Below, piece by piece: positions 1 to 7,539 of a DNA stretch of 19,734 bases. The notes beneath the pieces were generated by a model. That model was not told where the DNA came from. It did not search any database and saw nothing but the letters and a program-made list of their open reading frames with translations. The translations under genes and the position numbers were made by a program. The first letter of the stretch is position 1. Each line of letters begins with the position of its first letter. This DNA comes from JAVBSN01 sp031547045 (GTDB lineage: Bacteria > Bacillota > Clostridia > Lachnospirales > Lachnospiraceae), in NCBI GenBank assembly GCA_031547045.1, contig JAVBSN010000074.1, positions 1-19,734 of the forward strand, read 5' to 3'.

Positions 1-1107
1 ATAGTTAATGGTTATAATATGCTAGAAGACCAAAGATATATTTTACAAGAGATTATAAGTGTTATACTTGATAAGAAAATTGAACTATTGCTTATTGCAG
101 GAGATGTATATGATAGAACCATTCCTACAGTTGAAGCAGTAGTTTTATTTGATTGGTTTTTATCTGAATTAACAAATATGAATATTAAAGTAGTTATTAT
201 AAATGGAAATCATGATTCTTCAGATAGATTAAGTTTTGGTAATAGTATTTTTAGCAAAAATAATATATATATATCAAATTCTTTTGATGGGAATGTTGAG
301 AATATAAGTCTTAATGATGAGTATGGAAAGATTACAATATACATGTTGCCTTTTTTCAAACCAGCATTAGCTAGACATATATATAATAATCAAAATATCT
401 TATCATATGAAGATGGAGTTAGAGAAGCTGTATCTACAATTGATATAGATTCTAATAGTAGAAATATTATTGTTACTCATAATTTTGTTATAGCGTCAGA
501 CGAAGATGTTATTGAATCTGACTCAGAAAATATTATTAGCGTAGGTGGAGTGGATAAGGTTAATTATAAAATATTTGATAAATTTGATTATGTTGCATTA
601 GGTCATATACATAGAGCTCAAAAGGTTGGTAGAGAAGAAGTAAGATATGCAGGGTCTCCACTTAAATATTCTTTTTCAGAAATAAATTATAAGAAGACAG
701 TGCCTATAATTGAATTCAGAGAAAAAGGAAATATTTCTATTGAATTTGAAGAGTTAAATCCTACTAGAGATGTTAGAATAATCAAAGATACATTAGATAA
801 TCTAATATCAGATAAATGGACAAGTATAGGTAACGTAGAAGATTATATAGGAGCGGTATTAACAGACGACATTGAGCTTATAGAACCTCTTAAAGTATTA
901 AAGAGATACTATCCTAACATAATGATGGTGCAGCAAGAAAAATATATGAATATAGAAAGCAATGAGTTAGGAAAAGTTGAAGTGAAAAATAAAAAACCAA
1001 TAGAGCTTATAGAAGAGTTTTTTAATTATAATAATAGTGAATTAGATGAAGAAGTGAAAAGTATTATTAATGATATGTATGAAGAAGGGGTTAAAAGGTG
1101 TAAATAA
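1..1107 (+). CDS. sbcD: SbcD, exonuclease subunit of SbcCD (5' end outside window)
   Basis: Calcineurin-like metallophosphoesterase and nuclease subunit of the SbcCD (Mre11-Rad50-like) complex, which cleaves hairpins and protein-blocked DNA ends. The frame is open from base 1 (I-V-N-G-Y-N before the first Met at 19). SbcD proteins normally start about 15 residues earlier with a D-x-H metal motif, so the true start and that motif lie upstream of the window. Counting from the Met at 19, phosphoesterase motifs are GDVYDR (28-33), GNHDSSDR (63-70), a TH pair near 154, and GHIHRA near 197. The C-terminal part is the usual variable capping region. The stop overlaps the sbcC ATG by one base (TAATG), indicating translational coupling. 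Confidence 0.95.
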   Translation: MVNGYNMLEDQRYILQEIISVILDKKIELLLIAGDVYDRTIPTVEAVVLFDWFLSELTNMNIKVVIINGNHDSSDRLSFGNSIFSKNNIYISNSFDGNVENISLNDEYGKITIYMLPFFKPALARHIYNNQNILSYEDGVREAVSTIDIDSNSRNIIVTHNFVIASDEDVIESDSENIISVGGVDKVNYKIFDKFDYVALGHIHRAQKVGREEVRYAGSPLKYSFSEINYKKTVPIIEFREKGNISIEFEELNPTRDVRIIKDTLDNLISDKWTSIGNVEDYIGAVLTDDIELIEPLKVLKRYYPNIMMVQQEKYMNIESNELGKVEVKNKKPIELIEEFFNYNNSELDEEVKSIINDMYEEGVKRCK

Positions 1108-3836
1108 TGAAACCGATTTCTCTAGTAATTAGTGGATGGGGACCATATGGTTCTGTAGAATTTATAGATTTTACACAATTTAATAATAGTATATTTCTAA
1201 TTACAGGAGTTACTGGAGCTGGAAAGACTACAATATTTGATGGAATCACCTATGCTTTATATGCAAGTGTAAGTGGTAATTTTAGAAAGAAAGATTGCTT
1301 AAGAAGTGATTATGCATTAGATAATGTGGAAACTTTTGTGGAGCTTAGATTTTTTCATAGAGGAGAAGAATATGTAGTTAAGAGGAATCCGTCATATATG
1401 CGTAAAAAACTTAGAGGTGATGGCTATACAGAATCTAAGGAGGAAGCATCTCTTATATTACCTAACAGCAATATAGTAGTAGGCAACAATGAAGTTAATA
1501 CTAAAATAGTAGAAATATTAGGAATTACTTATGAGCAATACAAAAAAATATCAATGATTGCTCAAGGAGAATTTCAAACCTTATTATCAGAGAGAACCGA
1601 TAAAAGGGTAGAGGCATTTAGAAATATTTTTAATACATTTATTTATAATAAATTAGAAGATATTTCAGGTGAAAGGGCAAGAGAGATAAAATCAAAGATA
1701 AAAGAAAATGATACAAATATAGATGGTATTATAAGTACTATGTCTATTGATAAAGAAAAGTATATAGATTGTATAGAAAAGAGAGATTATATAGAATTTT
1801 CTAATAAACTTAATGTTGAAATTAAAGAAGATGATGAAATAATTGCAAATTATGATAAGAAATTAGTACAAATTAATAATATGTCTAATGATTTGATTTC
1901 TAAGTTAAATACTGAAGAAATAAATGATAATAACATAAAGAAAGCAGATTCTTTAATAAAGCAAAATAATGAGCTAATATATAAATTACAAGAAATAAAT
2001 CATAAAAAAGCAGAATTGTTAAATAAATATTCTGAGATAGAAGAATTAAAACTTAAATTATTTCAAGCTGAAAGTGGAATAAAAGCCTTTGAAAGAATAA
2101 GTGAAGCAAAGAGTAATATAAGAAAATATAGCATTAATTATAGTGATTTATCTGCGCAAATAGATAAGTTGAAAGATAATGTTGAATCTAATAAAAAGTC
2201 TATACAGTTAAATACGGAATATGTGCTTCAATTAGGAGAAATTGATAAGAAAATATCAGATGTTACTATTAAGTTAAATTATTTGGACAATAAGAAAAAA
2301 ATTATTAATAATTTAAATGATAAAAATATGGAAATTGAAATAACTAATGAAAACCTGAAAATTCTTCAAGAACAATATGAAAATATATTAAATAAAAAGA
2401 ATATGTCAAAAGAGGAATTAGAGAGATTAGAAGATAATTATAATAAATCGCTTATCGGTATAGTTGCGTCAAAATTTCTTGTGGATGGTGAGGCGTGTCC
2501 GGTGTGCGGTTCAAAGCATCATCCTAGTGTGGCTACTCTTTCTACTAATGTTCCTACAGAAGAAGAGATTGAAACAAAAAGAGAAATTTATGAAGATATA
2601 AAGGCAAAATGTGATGATTCGTATATTAGAGCACTAGAGAAAAAGACAGAATGTGATATTCTCTTTGAAAAATATAATGAATTATTAGTTGAGCATAATT
2701 TAGTTAATTGTATTTTAGCGAATGAAATATTAAAGGTAACAGAAGAGTATAATAGTGAAAAGAAAATATCAAATCAATTATATGAAGATAGAAGAAATAA
2801 AGAATTAAGAAATAAAGAAATAGAAAAATCAAATAAGCTAATTGCAAATTATTTAGATAATATAGCAACGTTGAATTCAGATTTGGAATTAATTAATAGT
2901 AAAATAATTAAAAACCAAGAAACAATATATAAAAATGAAGAAGACATACCTAAAGAATTTAGAGATACTACAGAAATATCAGAGTATATATATTCAAACA
3001 AAGCACTAATAAGTAATTATGAAAAAGATAGGGAAAGTATAAATAGTTCTTATCAAGAATTAAATACTAAAATAGAAAGTAATAAGGCAATTATTGAAGA
3101 ACTTAAGAGTAATATTATTTCTAATGATAGTGGAGAAGATAGAATAATATTATTAAAACAAGAGTTATTAAAGCTTAATATTGAAAAAGAAGATATAAAT
3201 AAAAATAGAGATGAATTATTAGCTAAAATAAAATCAAATAAATTAGGAATAGAGAAAATACTTAAGCAATATACGATTAATGCTAGTTTATACGAAAAAT
3301 ATGGGGTGATGGGAAAAATATATAATTTATTTAATGGTAATAACGTTAATAATATTAAATTAGAACATTATATTATGAGTTCATATTTTGATGATATGAT
3401 AATGGCAGCTAATAAAAGATTAGAAATAATGAGTGGTGGTATATATAAGATATTTAGAGTATCTAAGGTAACAGATGGCAGAAAAAAAGATATATTAGAA
3501 TTAGATGTGTTAGATTGCCAAATAGGAAAGAGAAGACCTGTAACAACCCTATCTGGAGGAGAACAATTTCAAGTTGCATTGTCTATGGCATTAGGAATGT
3601 CTGATATAATCCAAAGCAGTGCAGGTGGAATAGAAATAGACGTATTATTTATTGATGAAGGTTTTGCCACATTAGATAGTAATGCAAGGCAACTTGCTAT
3701 AGAAACATTAATGAATTTAACAAAAGACAATATTTCTGTAGGTGTTATTTCACATGTAGATGAATTAAAAGAAAGAATTGATAATCAAATTCAAGTAATA
3801 AAAGGCGTAAATGGTAGTCGAGTTTTAATGCAATAA
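1107..3836 (+). CDS. sbcC: SbcC, Rad50-like ATPase of SbcCD
   Basis: SMC/Rad50-type ATPase that partners SbcD in processing DNA ends and hairpins. The 909-aa protein shows the whole architecture: N-terminal Walker A GVTGAGKT at residues 34-41, long Glu/Lys/Asn/Ile-rich coiled-coil arms from about 170 to 700, a zinc-hook CPVC at 464-467 midway along the coil, the ABC signature LSGGEQ at 815-820, and Walker B VLFIDE at 846-851. It is shorter than the E. coli and Bacillus proteins (over 1000 aa), as expected if the arms are shorter; no motif is missing. The ATG at 1107 shares a base with the sbcD stop. No GC-rich terminator is visible after the stop; the tRNA promoter begins 30 bp on. Confidence 0.97.
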   Translation: MKPISLVISGWGPYGSVEFIDFTQFNNSIFLITGVTGAGKTTIFDGITYALYASVSGNFRKKDCLRSDYALDNVETFVELRFFHRGEEYVVKRNPSYMRKKLRGDGYTESKEEASLILPNSNIVVGNNEVNTKIVEILGITYEQYKKISMIAQGEFQTLLSERTDKRVEAFRNIFNTFIYNKLEDISGERAREIKSKIKENDTNIDGIISTMSIDKEKYIDCIEKRDYIEFSNKLNVEIKEDDEIIANYDKKLVQINNMSNDLISKLNTEEINDNNIKKADSLIKQNNELIYKLQEINHKKAELLNKYSEIEELKLKLFQAESGIKAFERISEAKSNIRKYSINYSDLSAQIDKLKDNVESNKKSIQLNTEYVLQLGEIDKKISDVTIKLNYLDNKKKIINNLNDKNMEIEITNENLKILQEQYENILNKKNMSKEELERLEDNYNKSLIGIVASKFLVDGEACPVCGSKHHPSVATLSTNVPTEEEIETKREIYEDIKAKCDDSYIRALEKKTECDILFEKYNELLVEHNLVNCILANEILKVTEEYNSEKKISNQLYEDRRNKELRNKEIEKSNKLIANYLDNIATLNSDLELINSKIIKNQETIYKNEEDIPKEFRDTTEISEYIYSNKALISNYEKDRESINSSYQELNTKIESNKAIIEELKSNIISNDSGEDRIILLKQELLKLNIEKEDINKNRDELLAKIKSNKLGIEKILKQYTINASLYEKYGVMGKIYNLFNGNNVNNIKLEHYIMSSYFDDMIMAANKRLEIMSGGIYKIFRVSKVTDGRKKDILELDVLDCQIGKRRPVTTLSGGEQFQVALSMALGMSDIIQSSAGGIEIDVLFIDEGFATLDSNARQLAIETLMNLTKDNISVGVISHVDELKERIDNQIQVIKGVNGSRVLMQ

Positions 3837-3865
3837 AAAATATTGGGATTTTTGAAAAAAAGTGC

Positions 3866-3894
3866 TTGACTTTTTGCCTATGTTTTAATATACT
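3866..3894 (+). promoter_or_regulatory. Promoter of the tRNA-Val/tRNA-Met unit
   Basis: TTGACT at 3866-3871, a 17-bp spacer, and TATACT at 3889-3894. This is close to the sigma-A consensus with ideal spacing, as expected for a stable-RNA unit. The predicted start near 3901 is about 16 nt before the mature tRNA-Val. Confidence 0.85.
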
Positions 3895-3916
3895 AACAAA
3901 TGTGTCAAAAACACAT

Positions 3917-3989
3917 GGGATCATAGCTCAGCTGGGAGAGCACCTGCCTTACAAGCAGGGGGTCACAGGTTCGAGCCCTGTTGGTCCCA
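3917..3989 (+). tRNA. tRNA-Val (anticodon TAC)
   Basis: A full 73-nt cloverleaf. The acceptor GGGATCA pairs with TGGTCCC (one T-G pair). The D arm is present. The anticodon stem CCTGC/GCAGG encloses CTTACAA, with TAC at 3950-3952. The T arm ACAGG/CCTGT has a TTCGAGC loop. The discriminator base is A and no CCA is encoded. It reads GUA and related valine codons. Confidence 0.97.
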
Positions 3990-4102
3990 TCGACAGAGAA
4001 CTTGATGAAAACGAGTCGAAGACGAAGTTTGAATCTAGTCGTAGTCATGTCATCGCACTTGGTGAGCAGTAGCGAACCCTAGAAGATGACTCGACAGAGA
4101 AC
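3990..4102 (+). repeat. Spacer between two tRNAs bounded by a 12-nt direct repeat
   Basis: The spacer starts and ends with the same 12-mer TCGACAGAGAAC (3990-4001 and 4091-4102); the first copy begins right after the tRNA-Val discriminator base. The segment is visibly richer in G+C than the flanking AT-rich DNA and contains short inverted repeats (GTCATC 4049-4054 with GATGAC 4085-4090; CGAGTC 4012-4017 with GACTCG 4088-4093), so it could fold within the precursor transcript. A reading frame runs from the tRNA into it, but there is no Shine-Dalgarno site and I do not call a gene. Confidence 0.6.
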
Positions 4103-4125
4103 AACTGTCAAATAACTTAAAATAT

Positions 4126-4199
4126 GGCGGGATAGCTCAGTTGGCTAGAGCACACGGTTCATACCCGTGGTGTCGTGGGTTCAAATCCCTCTCCCGCTA
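4126..4199 (+). tRNA. tRNA-Met (anticodon CAT), elongator type
   Basis: A 74-nt cloverleaf. The acceptor GGCGGGA pairs with TCCCGCT (terminal G-T), and the D arm GCTC/GAGC is intact. The anticodon stem CACGG/CCGTG surrounds TTCATAC with CAT at 4160-4162. The discriminator is A and no CCA is encoded. The paired first acceptor position and absence of the three-G/C-pair initiator stem suggest elongator Met rather than initiator. The overall sequence does not look like Ile2, but that tRNA also carries CAT. The T stem GTGGG/CCCTC has one T-T mismatch at its second pair. Confidence 0.93.
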
Positions 4200-4209
4200 C
4201 TAAGAATTA

Positions 4210-4247
4210 TCTTGGAAATTTAATAATTTTTCCGAGATTTTTTATTT
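4210..4247 (+). terminator. Intrinsic terminator after the tRNA unit
   Basis: The stem TCTTGGAAA (4210-4218) pairs with TTTCCGAGA (4229-4237), with one wobble, and can extend into flanking A/T pairs. It is followed by a T-rich run. It ends the tRNA transcript 11 nt after tRNA-Met. Confidence 0.85.
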
Positions 4248-4313
4248 TGTATAGTCTTTTCAATTTTTTTATAAAAAAGATTGATAAATAGATATAAAAT
4301 CTAATAATTGTAT

Positions 4314-4342
4314 TTGATAACTTTCTTCTAGTAAGGTATAAT
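4314..4342 (+). promoter_or_regulatory. Promoter of the cheX-like gene
   Basis: TTGATA at 4314-4319, a 17-bp spacer and a perfect TATAAT at 4337-4342. The start near 4349 gives a leader of about 75 nt. The leader contains a small hairpin (GCTAA 4371-4375 with TTAGC 4382-4386) before the ribosome binding site. Confidence 0.8.
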
Positions 4343-4423
4343 AATAGAAGATAGGTTTAGGGGGAAATGTGCTAATTTCTTTTAGCAATATTTACTAAAT
4401 ATATAGACGGAGAGGTACTTGTT

Positions 4424-4903
4424 ATGAAAAAAGGGCTAGATGTTAATAATATTAATCCATTTCTACAATCTAGTATATCTATATTTGAAAACGTTACTAC
4501 ACTTAAACTTGGAGTTGGAAAGCCAGAATTGGCAAGTCTTAGTTTTCATGATTCAATCTATACCATTCAAGTAGGTGTAACTGGAGAGATGAAAGGACAA
4601 GTTATATTAGTTATGTCAGAAGATAATGCCAAGGATATAGCTAGTAAAATGATGTTTGGAATGCCTGTTAATGATTTAGATGAGATGGCTTGTTCTGCTC
4701 TTAATGAATTAAGTAATATGATAATGGGAAATACGGCAACAATTTTCTCGACTCAAGGTAAATTTATAGATATAACACCTCCTATTGCTATGATAGGAAC
4801 TAATATAAAAATTAATTCAGACATAGAGGGAATTAAGGTGCCATTATTAAATGAAGGCGATGAATATTTAAGTTTATATATTTGTGTTTATGAAGAGAAC
4901 TAA
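4424..4903 (+). CDS. cheX: CheX-like CheY-P phosphatase (CheC/CheX family)
   Basis: A soluble 159-aa protein of the CheC/CheX/FliY phosphatase family, which dephosphorylates CheY-P to end chemotaxis signalling. The catalytic signature ExxNxxxG is present as NELSNMIMGN at about residues 93-102, in the family's central helix, so activity is plausible. There is no FliN/FliY fusion, no membrane segment and no signal peptide. The length fits CheX (about 155 aa). Shine-Dalgarno GGAGAGG (4409-4415) lies 8 nt before the ATG. It sits alone under its own promoter, not in a che operon, between tRNAs and guaB, so its partner response regulator is not in view. The family call is firm; CheX versus another CheC-like subgroup is less so. 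Confidence 0.85.
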   Translation: MKKGLDVNNINPFLQSSISIFENVTTLKLGVGKPELASLSFHDSIYTIQVGVTGEMKGQVILVMSEDNAKDIASKMMFGMPVNDLDEMACSALNELSNMIMGNTATIFSTQGKFIDITPPIAMIGTNIKINSDIEGIKVPLLNEGDEYLSLYICVYEEN

Positions 4904-4942
4904 CTAAAATAGAAATAGTGAGAAAAATAGTGAATTATGTTG

Positions 4943-4971
4943 TTGACAATATAGTTTATATTTGTTAGTAT
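4943..4971 (+). promoter_or_regulatory. Promoter of guaB
   Basis: Consensus TTGACA at 4943-4948, a 17-bp spacer and TAGTAT at 4966-4971, preceded by an extended-10 TG at 4963-4964. Just upstream, AAATAGTGA occurs twice 12 bp apart (4913-4921, 4925-4933), about one helical turn. No purine riboswitch fold fits in the leader of roughly 50 nt. Confidence 0.8.
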
Positions 4972-5025
4972 TTTTAACAATTAATTTAAAAAGTGAAATT
5001 TATATATAGGAAAGAGAGAAATAAA

Positions 5026-6477
5026 ATGAGTAAGATTATAGGTGATGGAATTACGTTTGATGATGTATTATTAGTACCTGCTTTTTCAGAAGTAATACCT
5101 AATGATGTAGACTTAAGAACTAATTTAACAAAGACAATACAATTACAGATACCTCTTATGAGTTCTGGTATGGATACAGTTACTGAGCATAGAATGGCTA
5201 TAGCAATGGCAAGACAAGGTGGAATAGGCGTTATTCATAAAAACATGACTATTGCACAACAAGCAGAAGAAGTAGATAAAGTAAAACGTTCAGAGAATGG
5301 TGTAATATCAGATCCTTTTTCTCTAGCACCAGATAATACATTATATGATGCTGATAGATTAATGGCTAAGTTTAGAATATCAGGTGTACCTATTACTGAG
5401 AATGGTAAGTTAGTAGGAATTATTACAAATAGAGATTTAAAGTTCGAAGAAGACTATACTAAGAAAATTAGAGAGTCTATGACCACAGAAGGTTTAATTA
5501 CAGCCAAAGAAGGAATTACTTTAGAAGAGGCTAAGAAGATATTAGCTAAGGCTAGAAAAGAAAAATTACCTATAGTAGATGATAACTTTAATTTAAAGGG
5601 ACTTATTACAATTAAAGATATTGAAAAACAAATAAAATATCCTAATGCAGCAAAAGATTCACAAGGACGATTACTATGTGCTGCAGCAGTTGGTGTAACA
5701 CCAGATATTCTTGATAGAGTAGATGAACTAGTAAAGGCAAAGGTTGATGCTATAGTAATAGATACAGCACATGGTCATTCATCTAACGTATTAAAGACAT
5801 TTAAGCTAGTTAAAGAAAAATATCCAGAGTTACAAGTTATTGCAGGTAATGTTGCAACAAAAAGTGGTGCACAGGCAATGATAGATATGGGAGTAGATGC
5901 TGTTAAGATAGGTATTGGACCAGGTTCAATCTGTACAACAAGAGTAGTAGCAGGAATTGGTGTTCCACAAATTACAGCTATTATGGAAGCATATGCAGTT
6001 GCAAAAGAAGCAGGTATTCCAGTAATTGCTGATGGTGGTATCAAATACTCAGGAGATATAACAAAGGCATTAGCAGCAGGTGCTAATGTATGTATGATGG
6101 GAAGCTTATTTGCAGGAACTGATGAGTCACCAGGAGAATTTGAATTATATCAAGGACGTAAATACAAAGTATATAGAGGTATGGGTTCCATTGCAGCTAT
6201 GGAATGTGGAAGTAAGGATAGATACTTCCAAGCAAATGCTAAGAAATTAGTTCCAGAAGGTGTAGAAGGACGTGTGGCATATAAGGGTACTGTTGAGGAT
6301 ACTGTATTTCAATTACTTGGAGGGCTTCGTTCAGGTATGGGATATTGTGGAGCGCAAACCATTGCAGACTTACAAGAAAAAGCAGAATTTGTTAAAATAT
6401 CAGCAGCATCATTAAAAGAAAGTCATCCGCATGATATACAGATTACAAAAGAAGCACCTAATTATAGTGTAGAATAA
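5026..6477 (+). CDS. guaB: Inosine-5'-monophosphate dehydrogenase
   Basis: Catalyses NAD-dependent oxidation of IMP to XMP, the committed step to GMP, in the cytoplasm. The 483-aa product has the IMPDH (beta/alpha)8 barrel interrupted by a two-CBS regulatory module at about residues 90-205. The active-site loop is GPGSICTTR with catalytic Cys303. The phosphate-binding region has DGGIKYSGD and MGSLFAG, and the flap has YRGMGS and EGRVAYKG. The ATG at 5026 (MSKIIGDG) is chosen because AGGAAAGAG lies just upstream at 5008-5016 and family members start here. A GTG 33 bp earlier has no ribosome site. It is single-gene, between its own promoter and a strong terminator. Confidence 0.98.
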   Translation: MSKIIGDGITFDDVLLVPAFSEVIPNDVDLRTNLTKTIQLQIPLMSSGMDTVTEHRMAIAMARQGGIGVIHKNMTIAQQAEEVDKVKRSENGVISDPFSLAPDNTLYDADRLMAKFRISGVPITENGKLVGIITNRDLKFEEDYTKKIRESMTTEGLITAKEGITLEEAKKILAKARKEKLPIVDDNFNLKGLITIKDIEKQIKYPNAAKDSQGRLLCAAAVGVTPDILDRVDELVKAKVDAIVIDTAHGHSSNVLKTFKLVKEKYPELQVIAGNVATKSGAQAMIDMGVDAVKIGIGPGSICTTRVVAGIGVPQITAIMEAYAVAKEAGIPVIADGGIKYSGDITKALAAGANVCMMGSLFAGTDESPGEFELYQGRKYKVYRGMGSIAAMECGSKDRYFQANAKKLVPEGVEGRVAYKGTVEDTVFQLLGGLRSGMGYCGAQTIADLQEKAEFVKISAASLKESHPHDIQITKEAPNYSVE

Positions 6478-6483
6478 ATTATT

Positions 6484-6516
6484 AAGCGAATATGCATATG
6501 GTATATTCGCTTTTTA
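6484..6516 (+). terminator. Intrinsic terminator of guaB
   Basis: A perfect 10-bp stem, AAGCGAATAT (6484-6493) with ATATTCGCTT (6503-6512), a 9-nt loop, and a T run that begins within the stem's 3' arm. Confidence 0.92.
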
Positions 6517-6576
6517 TGTATATTTTAGCAGTGTTAGCAAATAATAACTATAACAAAGTTAGAGAGGATGGTTATT

Positions 6577-7002
6577 TTGCGTAATATTAATAAAGTATAC
6601 AAATACTTATCACTATTTCTTCTTGGAGGATTTGCTTACTATTTTCTTGAAATCTTATATAGAGGGTATTCGCACATATCAATGATAATTTGTGGAGGGA
6701 TATGTTTTATACTTACCGGTCTTATTAATCAAGCATTTGGATTTAATGTTGCAATAGTTAGTCAGATGGTTATTGGTTCGTGTATAATTACAGCTATGGA
6801 ATTTATAACAGGAGTAGTAGTGAATATTTGGTTGAAGCTTGATGTATGGGATTATTCAGAAGTTCCATATAATTTGTTAGGTCAAATATGTTTACCTTAT
6901 TCAATTATATGGCTTGGATTATCCTTAGTATGTATATTAGTAGATGATCTTATAAGATATAAAATATTTGATGAAGATAAAGCAAGTTATAAAATTATAT
7001 AG
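6577..7002 (+). CDS. Small CmpB-type membrane protein (putative ABC-transporter type IV family)
   Basis: A polytopic membrane protein of about 142 aa with roughly four hydrophobic segments (about 8-27, 36-53, 57-82 and 103-125). The stretch WDYSEVPYNLLGQICL followed by YSIIW is typical of the PF06541-type family, common in Lachnospiraceae and named as putative ABC-transporter components. No ATPase partner is adjacent and the real role is unknown. An ATG at 6568 directly abuts the AGAGAGG Shine-Dalgarno site (6561-6567), leaving no spacing. The TTG at 6577, 9 nt after that site, is the better start. The gene follows the guaB terminator; no strong promoter is evident. Confidence 0.75.
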   Translation: MRNINKVYKYLSLFLLGGFAYYFLEILYRGYSHISMIICGGICFILTGLINQAFGFNVAIVSQMVIGSCIITAMEFITGVVVNIWLKLDVWDYSEVPYNLLGQICLPYSIIWLGLSLVCILVDDLIRYKIFDEDKASYKII

Positions 7003-7012
7003 ATAACTTAAA

Positions 7013-7076
7013 TAGGCTACTACTAATATACAACATTGATAAATATATCAGTGTGTTGTAAAATAGTAGTAGCCTA
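7013..7076. repeat. Long near-perfect inverted repeat (64-nt hairpin) between converging genes
   Basis: TAGGCTACTACTA (7013-7025) pairs perfectly with 7064-7076. After a 3-by-3 internal loop, TACAACA (7029-7035) pairs with TGTTGTA (7054-7060), then TGATA (7037-7041) with TATCA (7046-7050) around an AATA loop. That is 25 pairs in total. It lies between a plus-strand and a minus-strand gene, so it may end both transcripts. Neither side has a proper T run, so it is not a textbook intrinsic terminator. Confidence 0.85.
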
Positions 7077-7103
7077 ATATGAATTAAACTTATGTGCATA
7101 GCA

Positions 7104-7337
7104 TTATGGTTCAAGAGGAGTCATCTTAAGTCCTTTAAATGTTTTGGTATACATATTCTTCTCGTCTTGGTAAAGCATTATGCCACGAGAGCCGTCCTTT
7201 ACTATATATGCGTACTTATTCTTCTGGACGTTCATATATAATACCTCGTCAACATTTAATTCTTTTGCTTTGGCTTTGGCAGTATATATATTCAAAGGTT
7301 CAAGTTTGTATTTTTTAATAGCTTGATCTACTGTCAT
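7104..7337 (-). CDS. Unknown small protein, 77 aa
   Basis: I do not recognise this protein. It is probably soluble: no signal peptide or membrane segment. It is lysine-rich, with an amphipathic N-terminal part (TVDQAIKKYKLEP, then an AKAKAKELNVDE stretch) and a C-terminal part likely to form short beta strands (KYAYIVKDG, GIMLYQDEKN). It has no cysteine or histidine. It is likely real and expressed: a strong AGGAGGTGG Shine-Dalgarno site sits 6 nt before the ATG and an excellent minus-strand promoter lies about 90 bp upstream. It is a single-gene unit, divergent from queH and convergent with the CmpB-type gene. Confidence 0.8.
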   Translation of the reverse strand: MTVDQAIKKYKLEPLNIYTAKAKAKELNVDEVLYMNVQKNKYAYIVKDGSRGIMLYQDEKNMYTKTFKGLKMTPLEP

Positions 7338-7426
7338 GTTGCCACCTCCTATGTGTAAATTCTATATATTTATGCAGAAAATTATGCAAATTTATTAATA
7401 ATAATTATATCTTTTATCTTAATAAT

Positions 7427-7455
7427 AGTATATTGTATATTGTTAACAAAGTCAA
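7427..7455 (-). promoter_or_regulatory. Minus-strand promoter of the 77-aa gene
   Basis: On the minus strand, TTGACT (7450-7455), a 17-bp spacer and TATACT (7427-7432). The start near 7420 gives a leader of about 80 nt, rich in A/T, with no fold I recognise. The -35/-10 pair matches the tRNA promoter of this window exactly. Confidence 0.8.
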
Positions 7456-7539
7456 CTAGTAATAATGCACAAATATATACAACATCTAGGCTCTGTAAAA
7501 GGGGTTGTATTGTAAAATTAAATAAAGAGGTAAATATAT

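Noticed and set aside
3866..4072. 68-codon plus-strand reading frame across tRNA-Val
   Set aside because: It starts in the tRNA promoter, runs through the whole tRNA and has no Shine-Dalgarno site. It is an artefact of tRNA sequence translated in frame.
4993..5025. Eleven-residue N-terminal extension of GuaB from a GTG
   Set aside because: There is no Shine-Dalgarno site before the GTG, and the best site lies inside the extension, ahead of the ATG at 5026 where the family begins.
5775..6044. 89-codon minus-strand reading frame inside guaB
   Set aside because: It lies entirely antisense to a highly conserved enzyme and has composition typical of a shadow frame. The same reasoning removes minus-strand frames inside carB (9504-9689, 10733-10981, 11873-12079, 12467-12649), the radical SAM gene (13038-13337) and the HTH-barrel gene (14447-14938).
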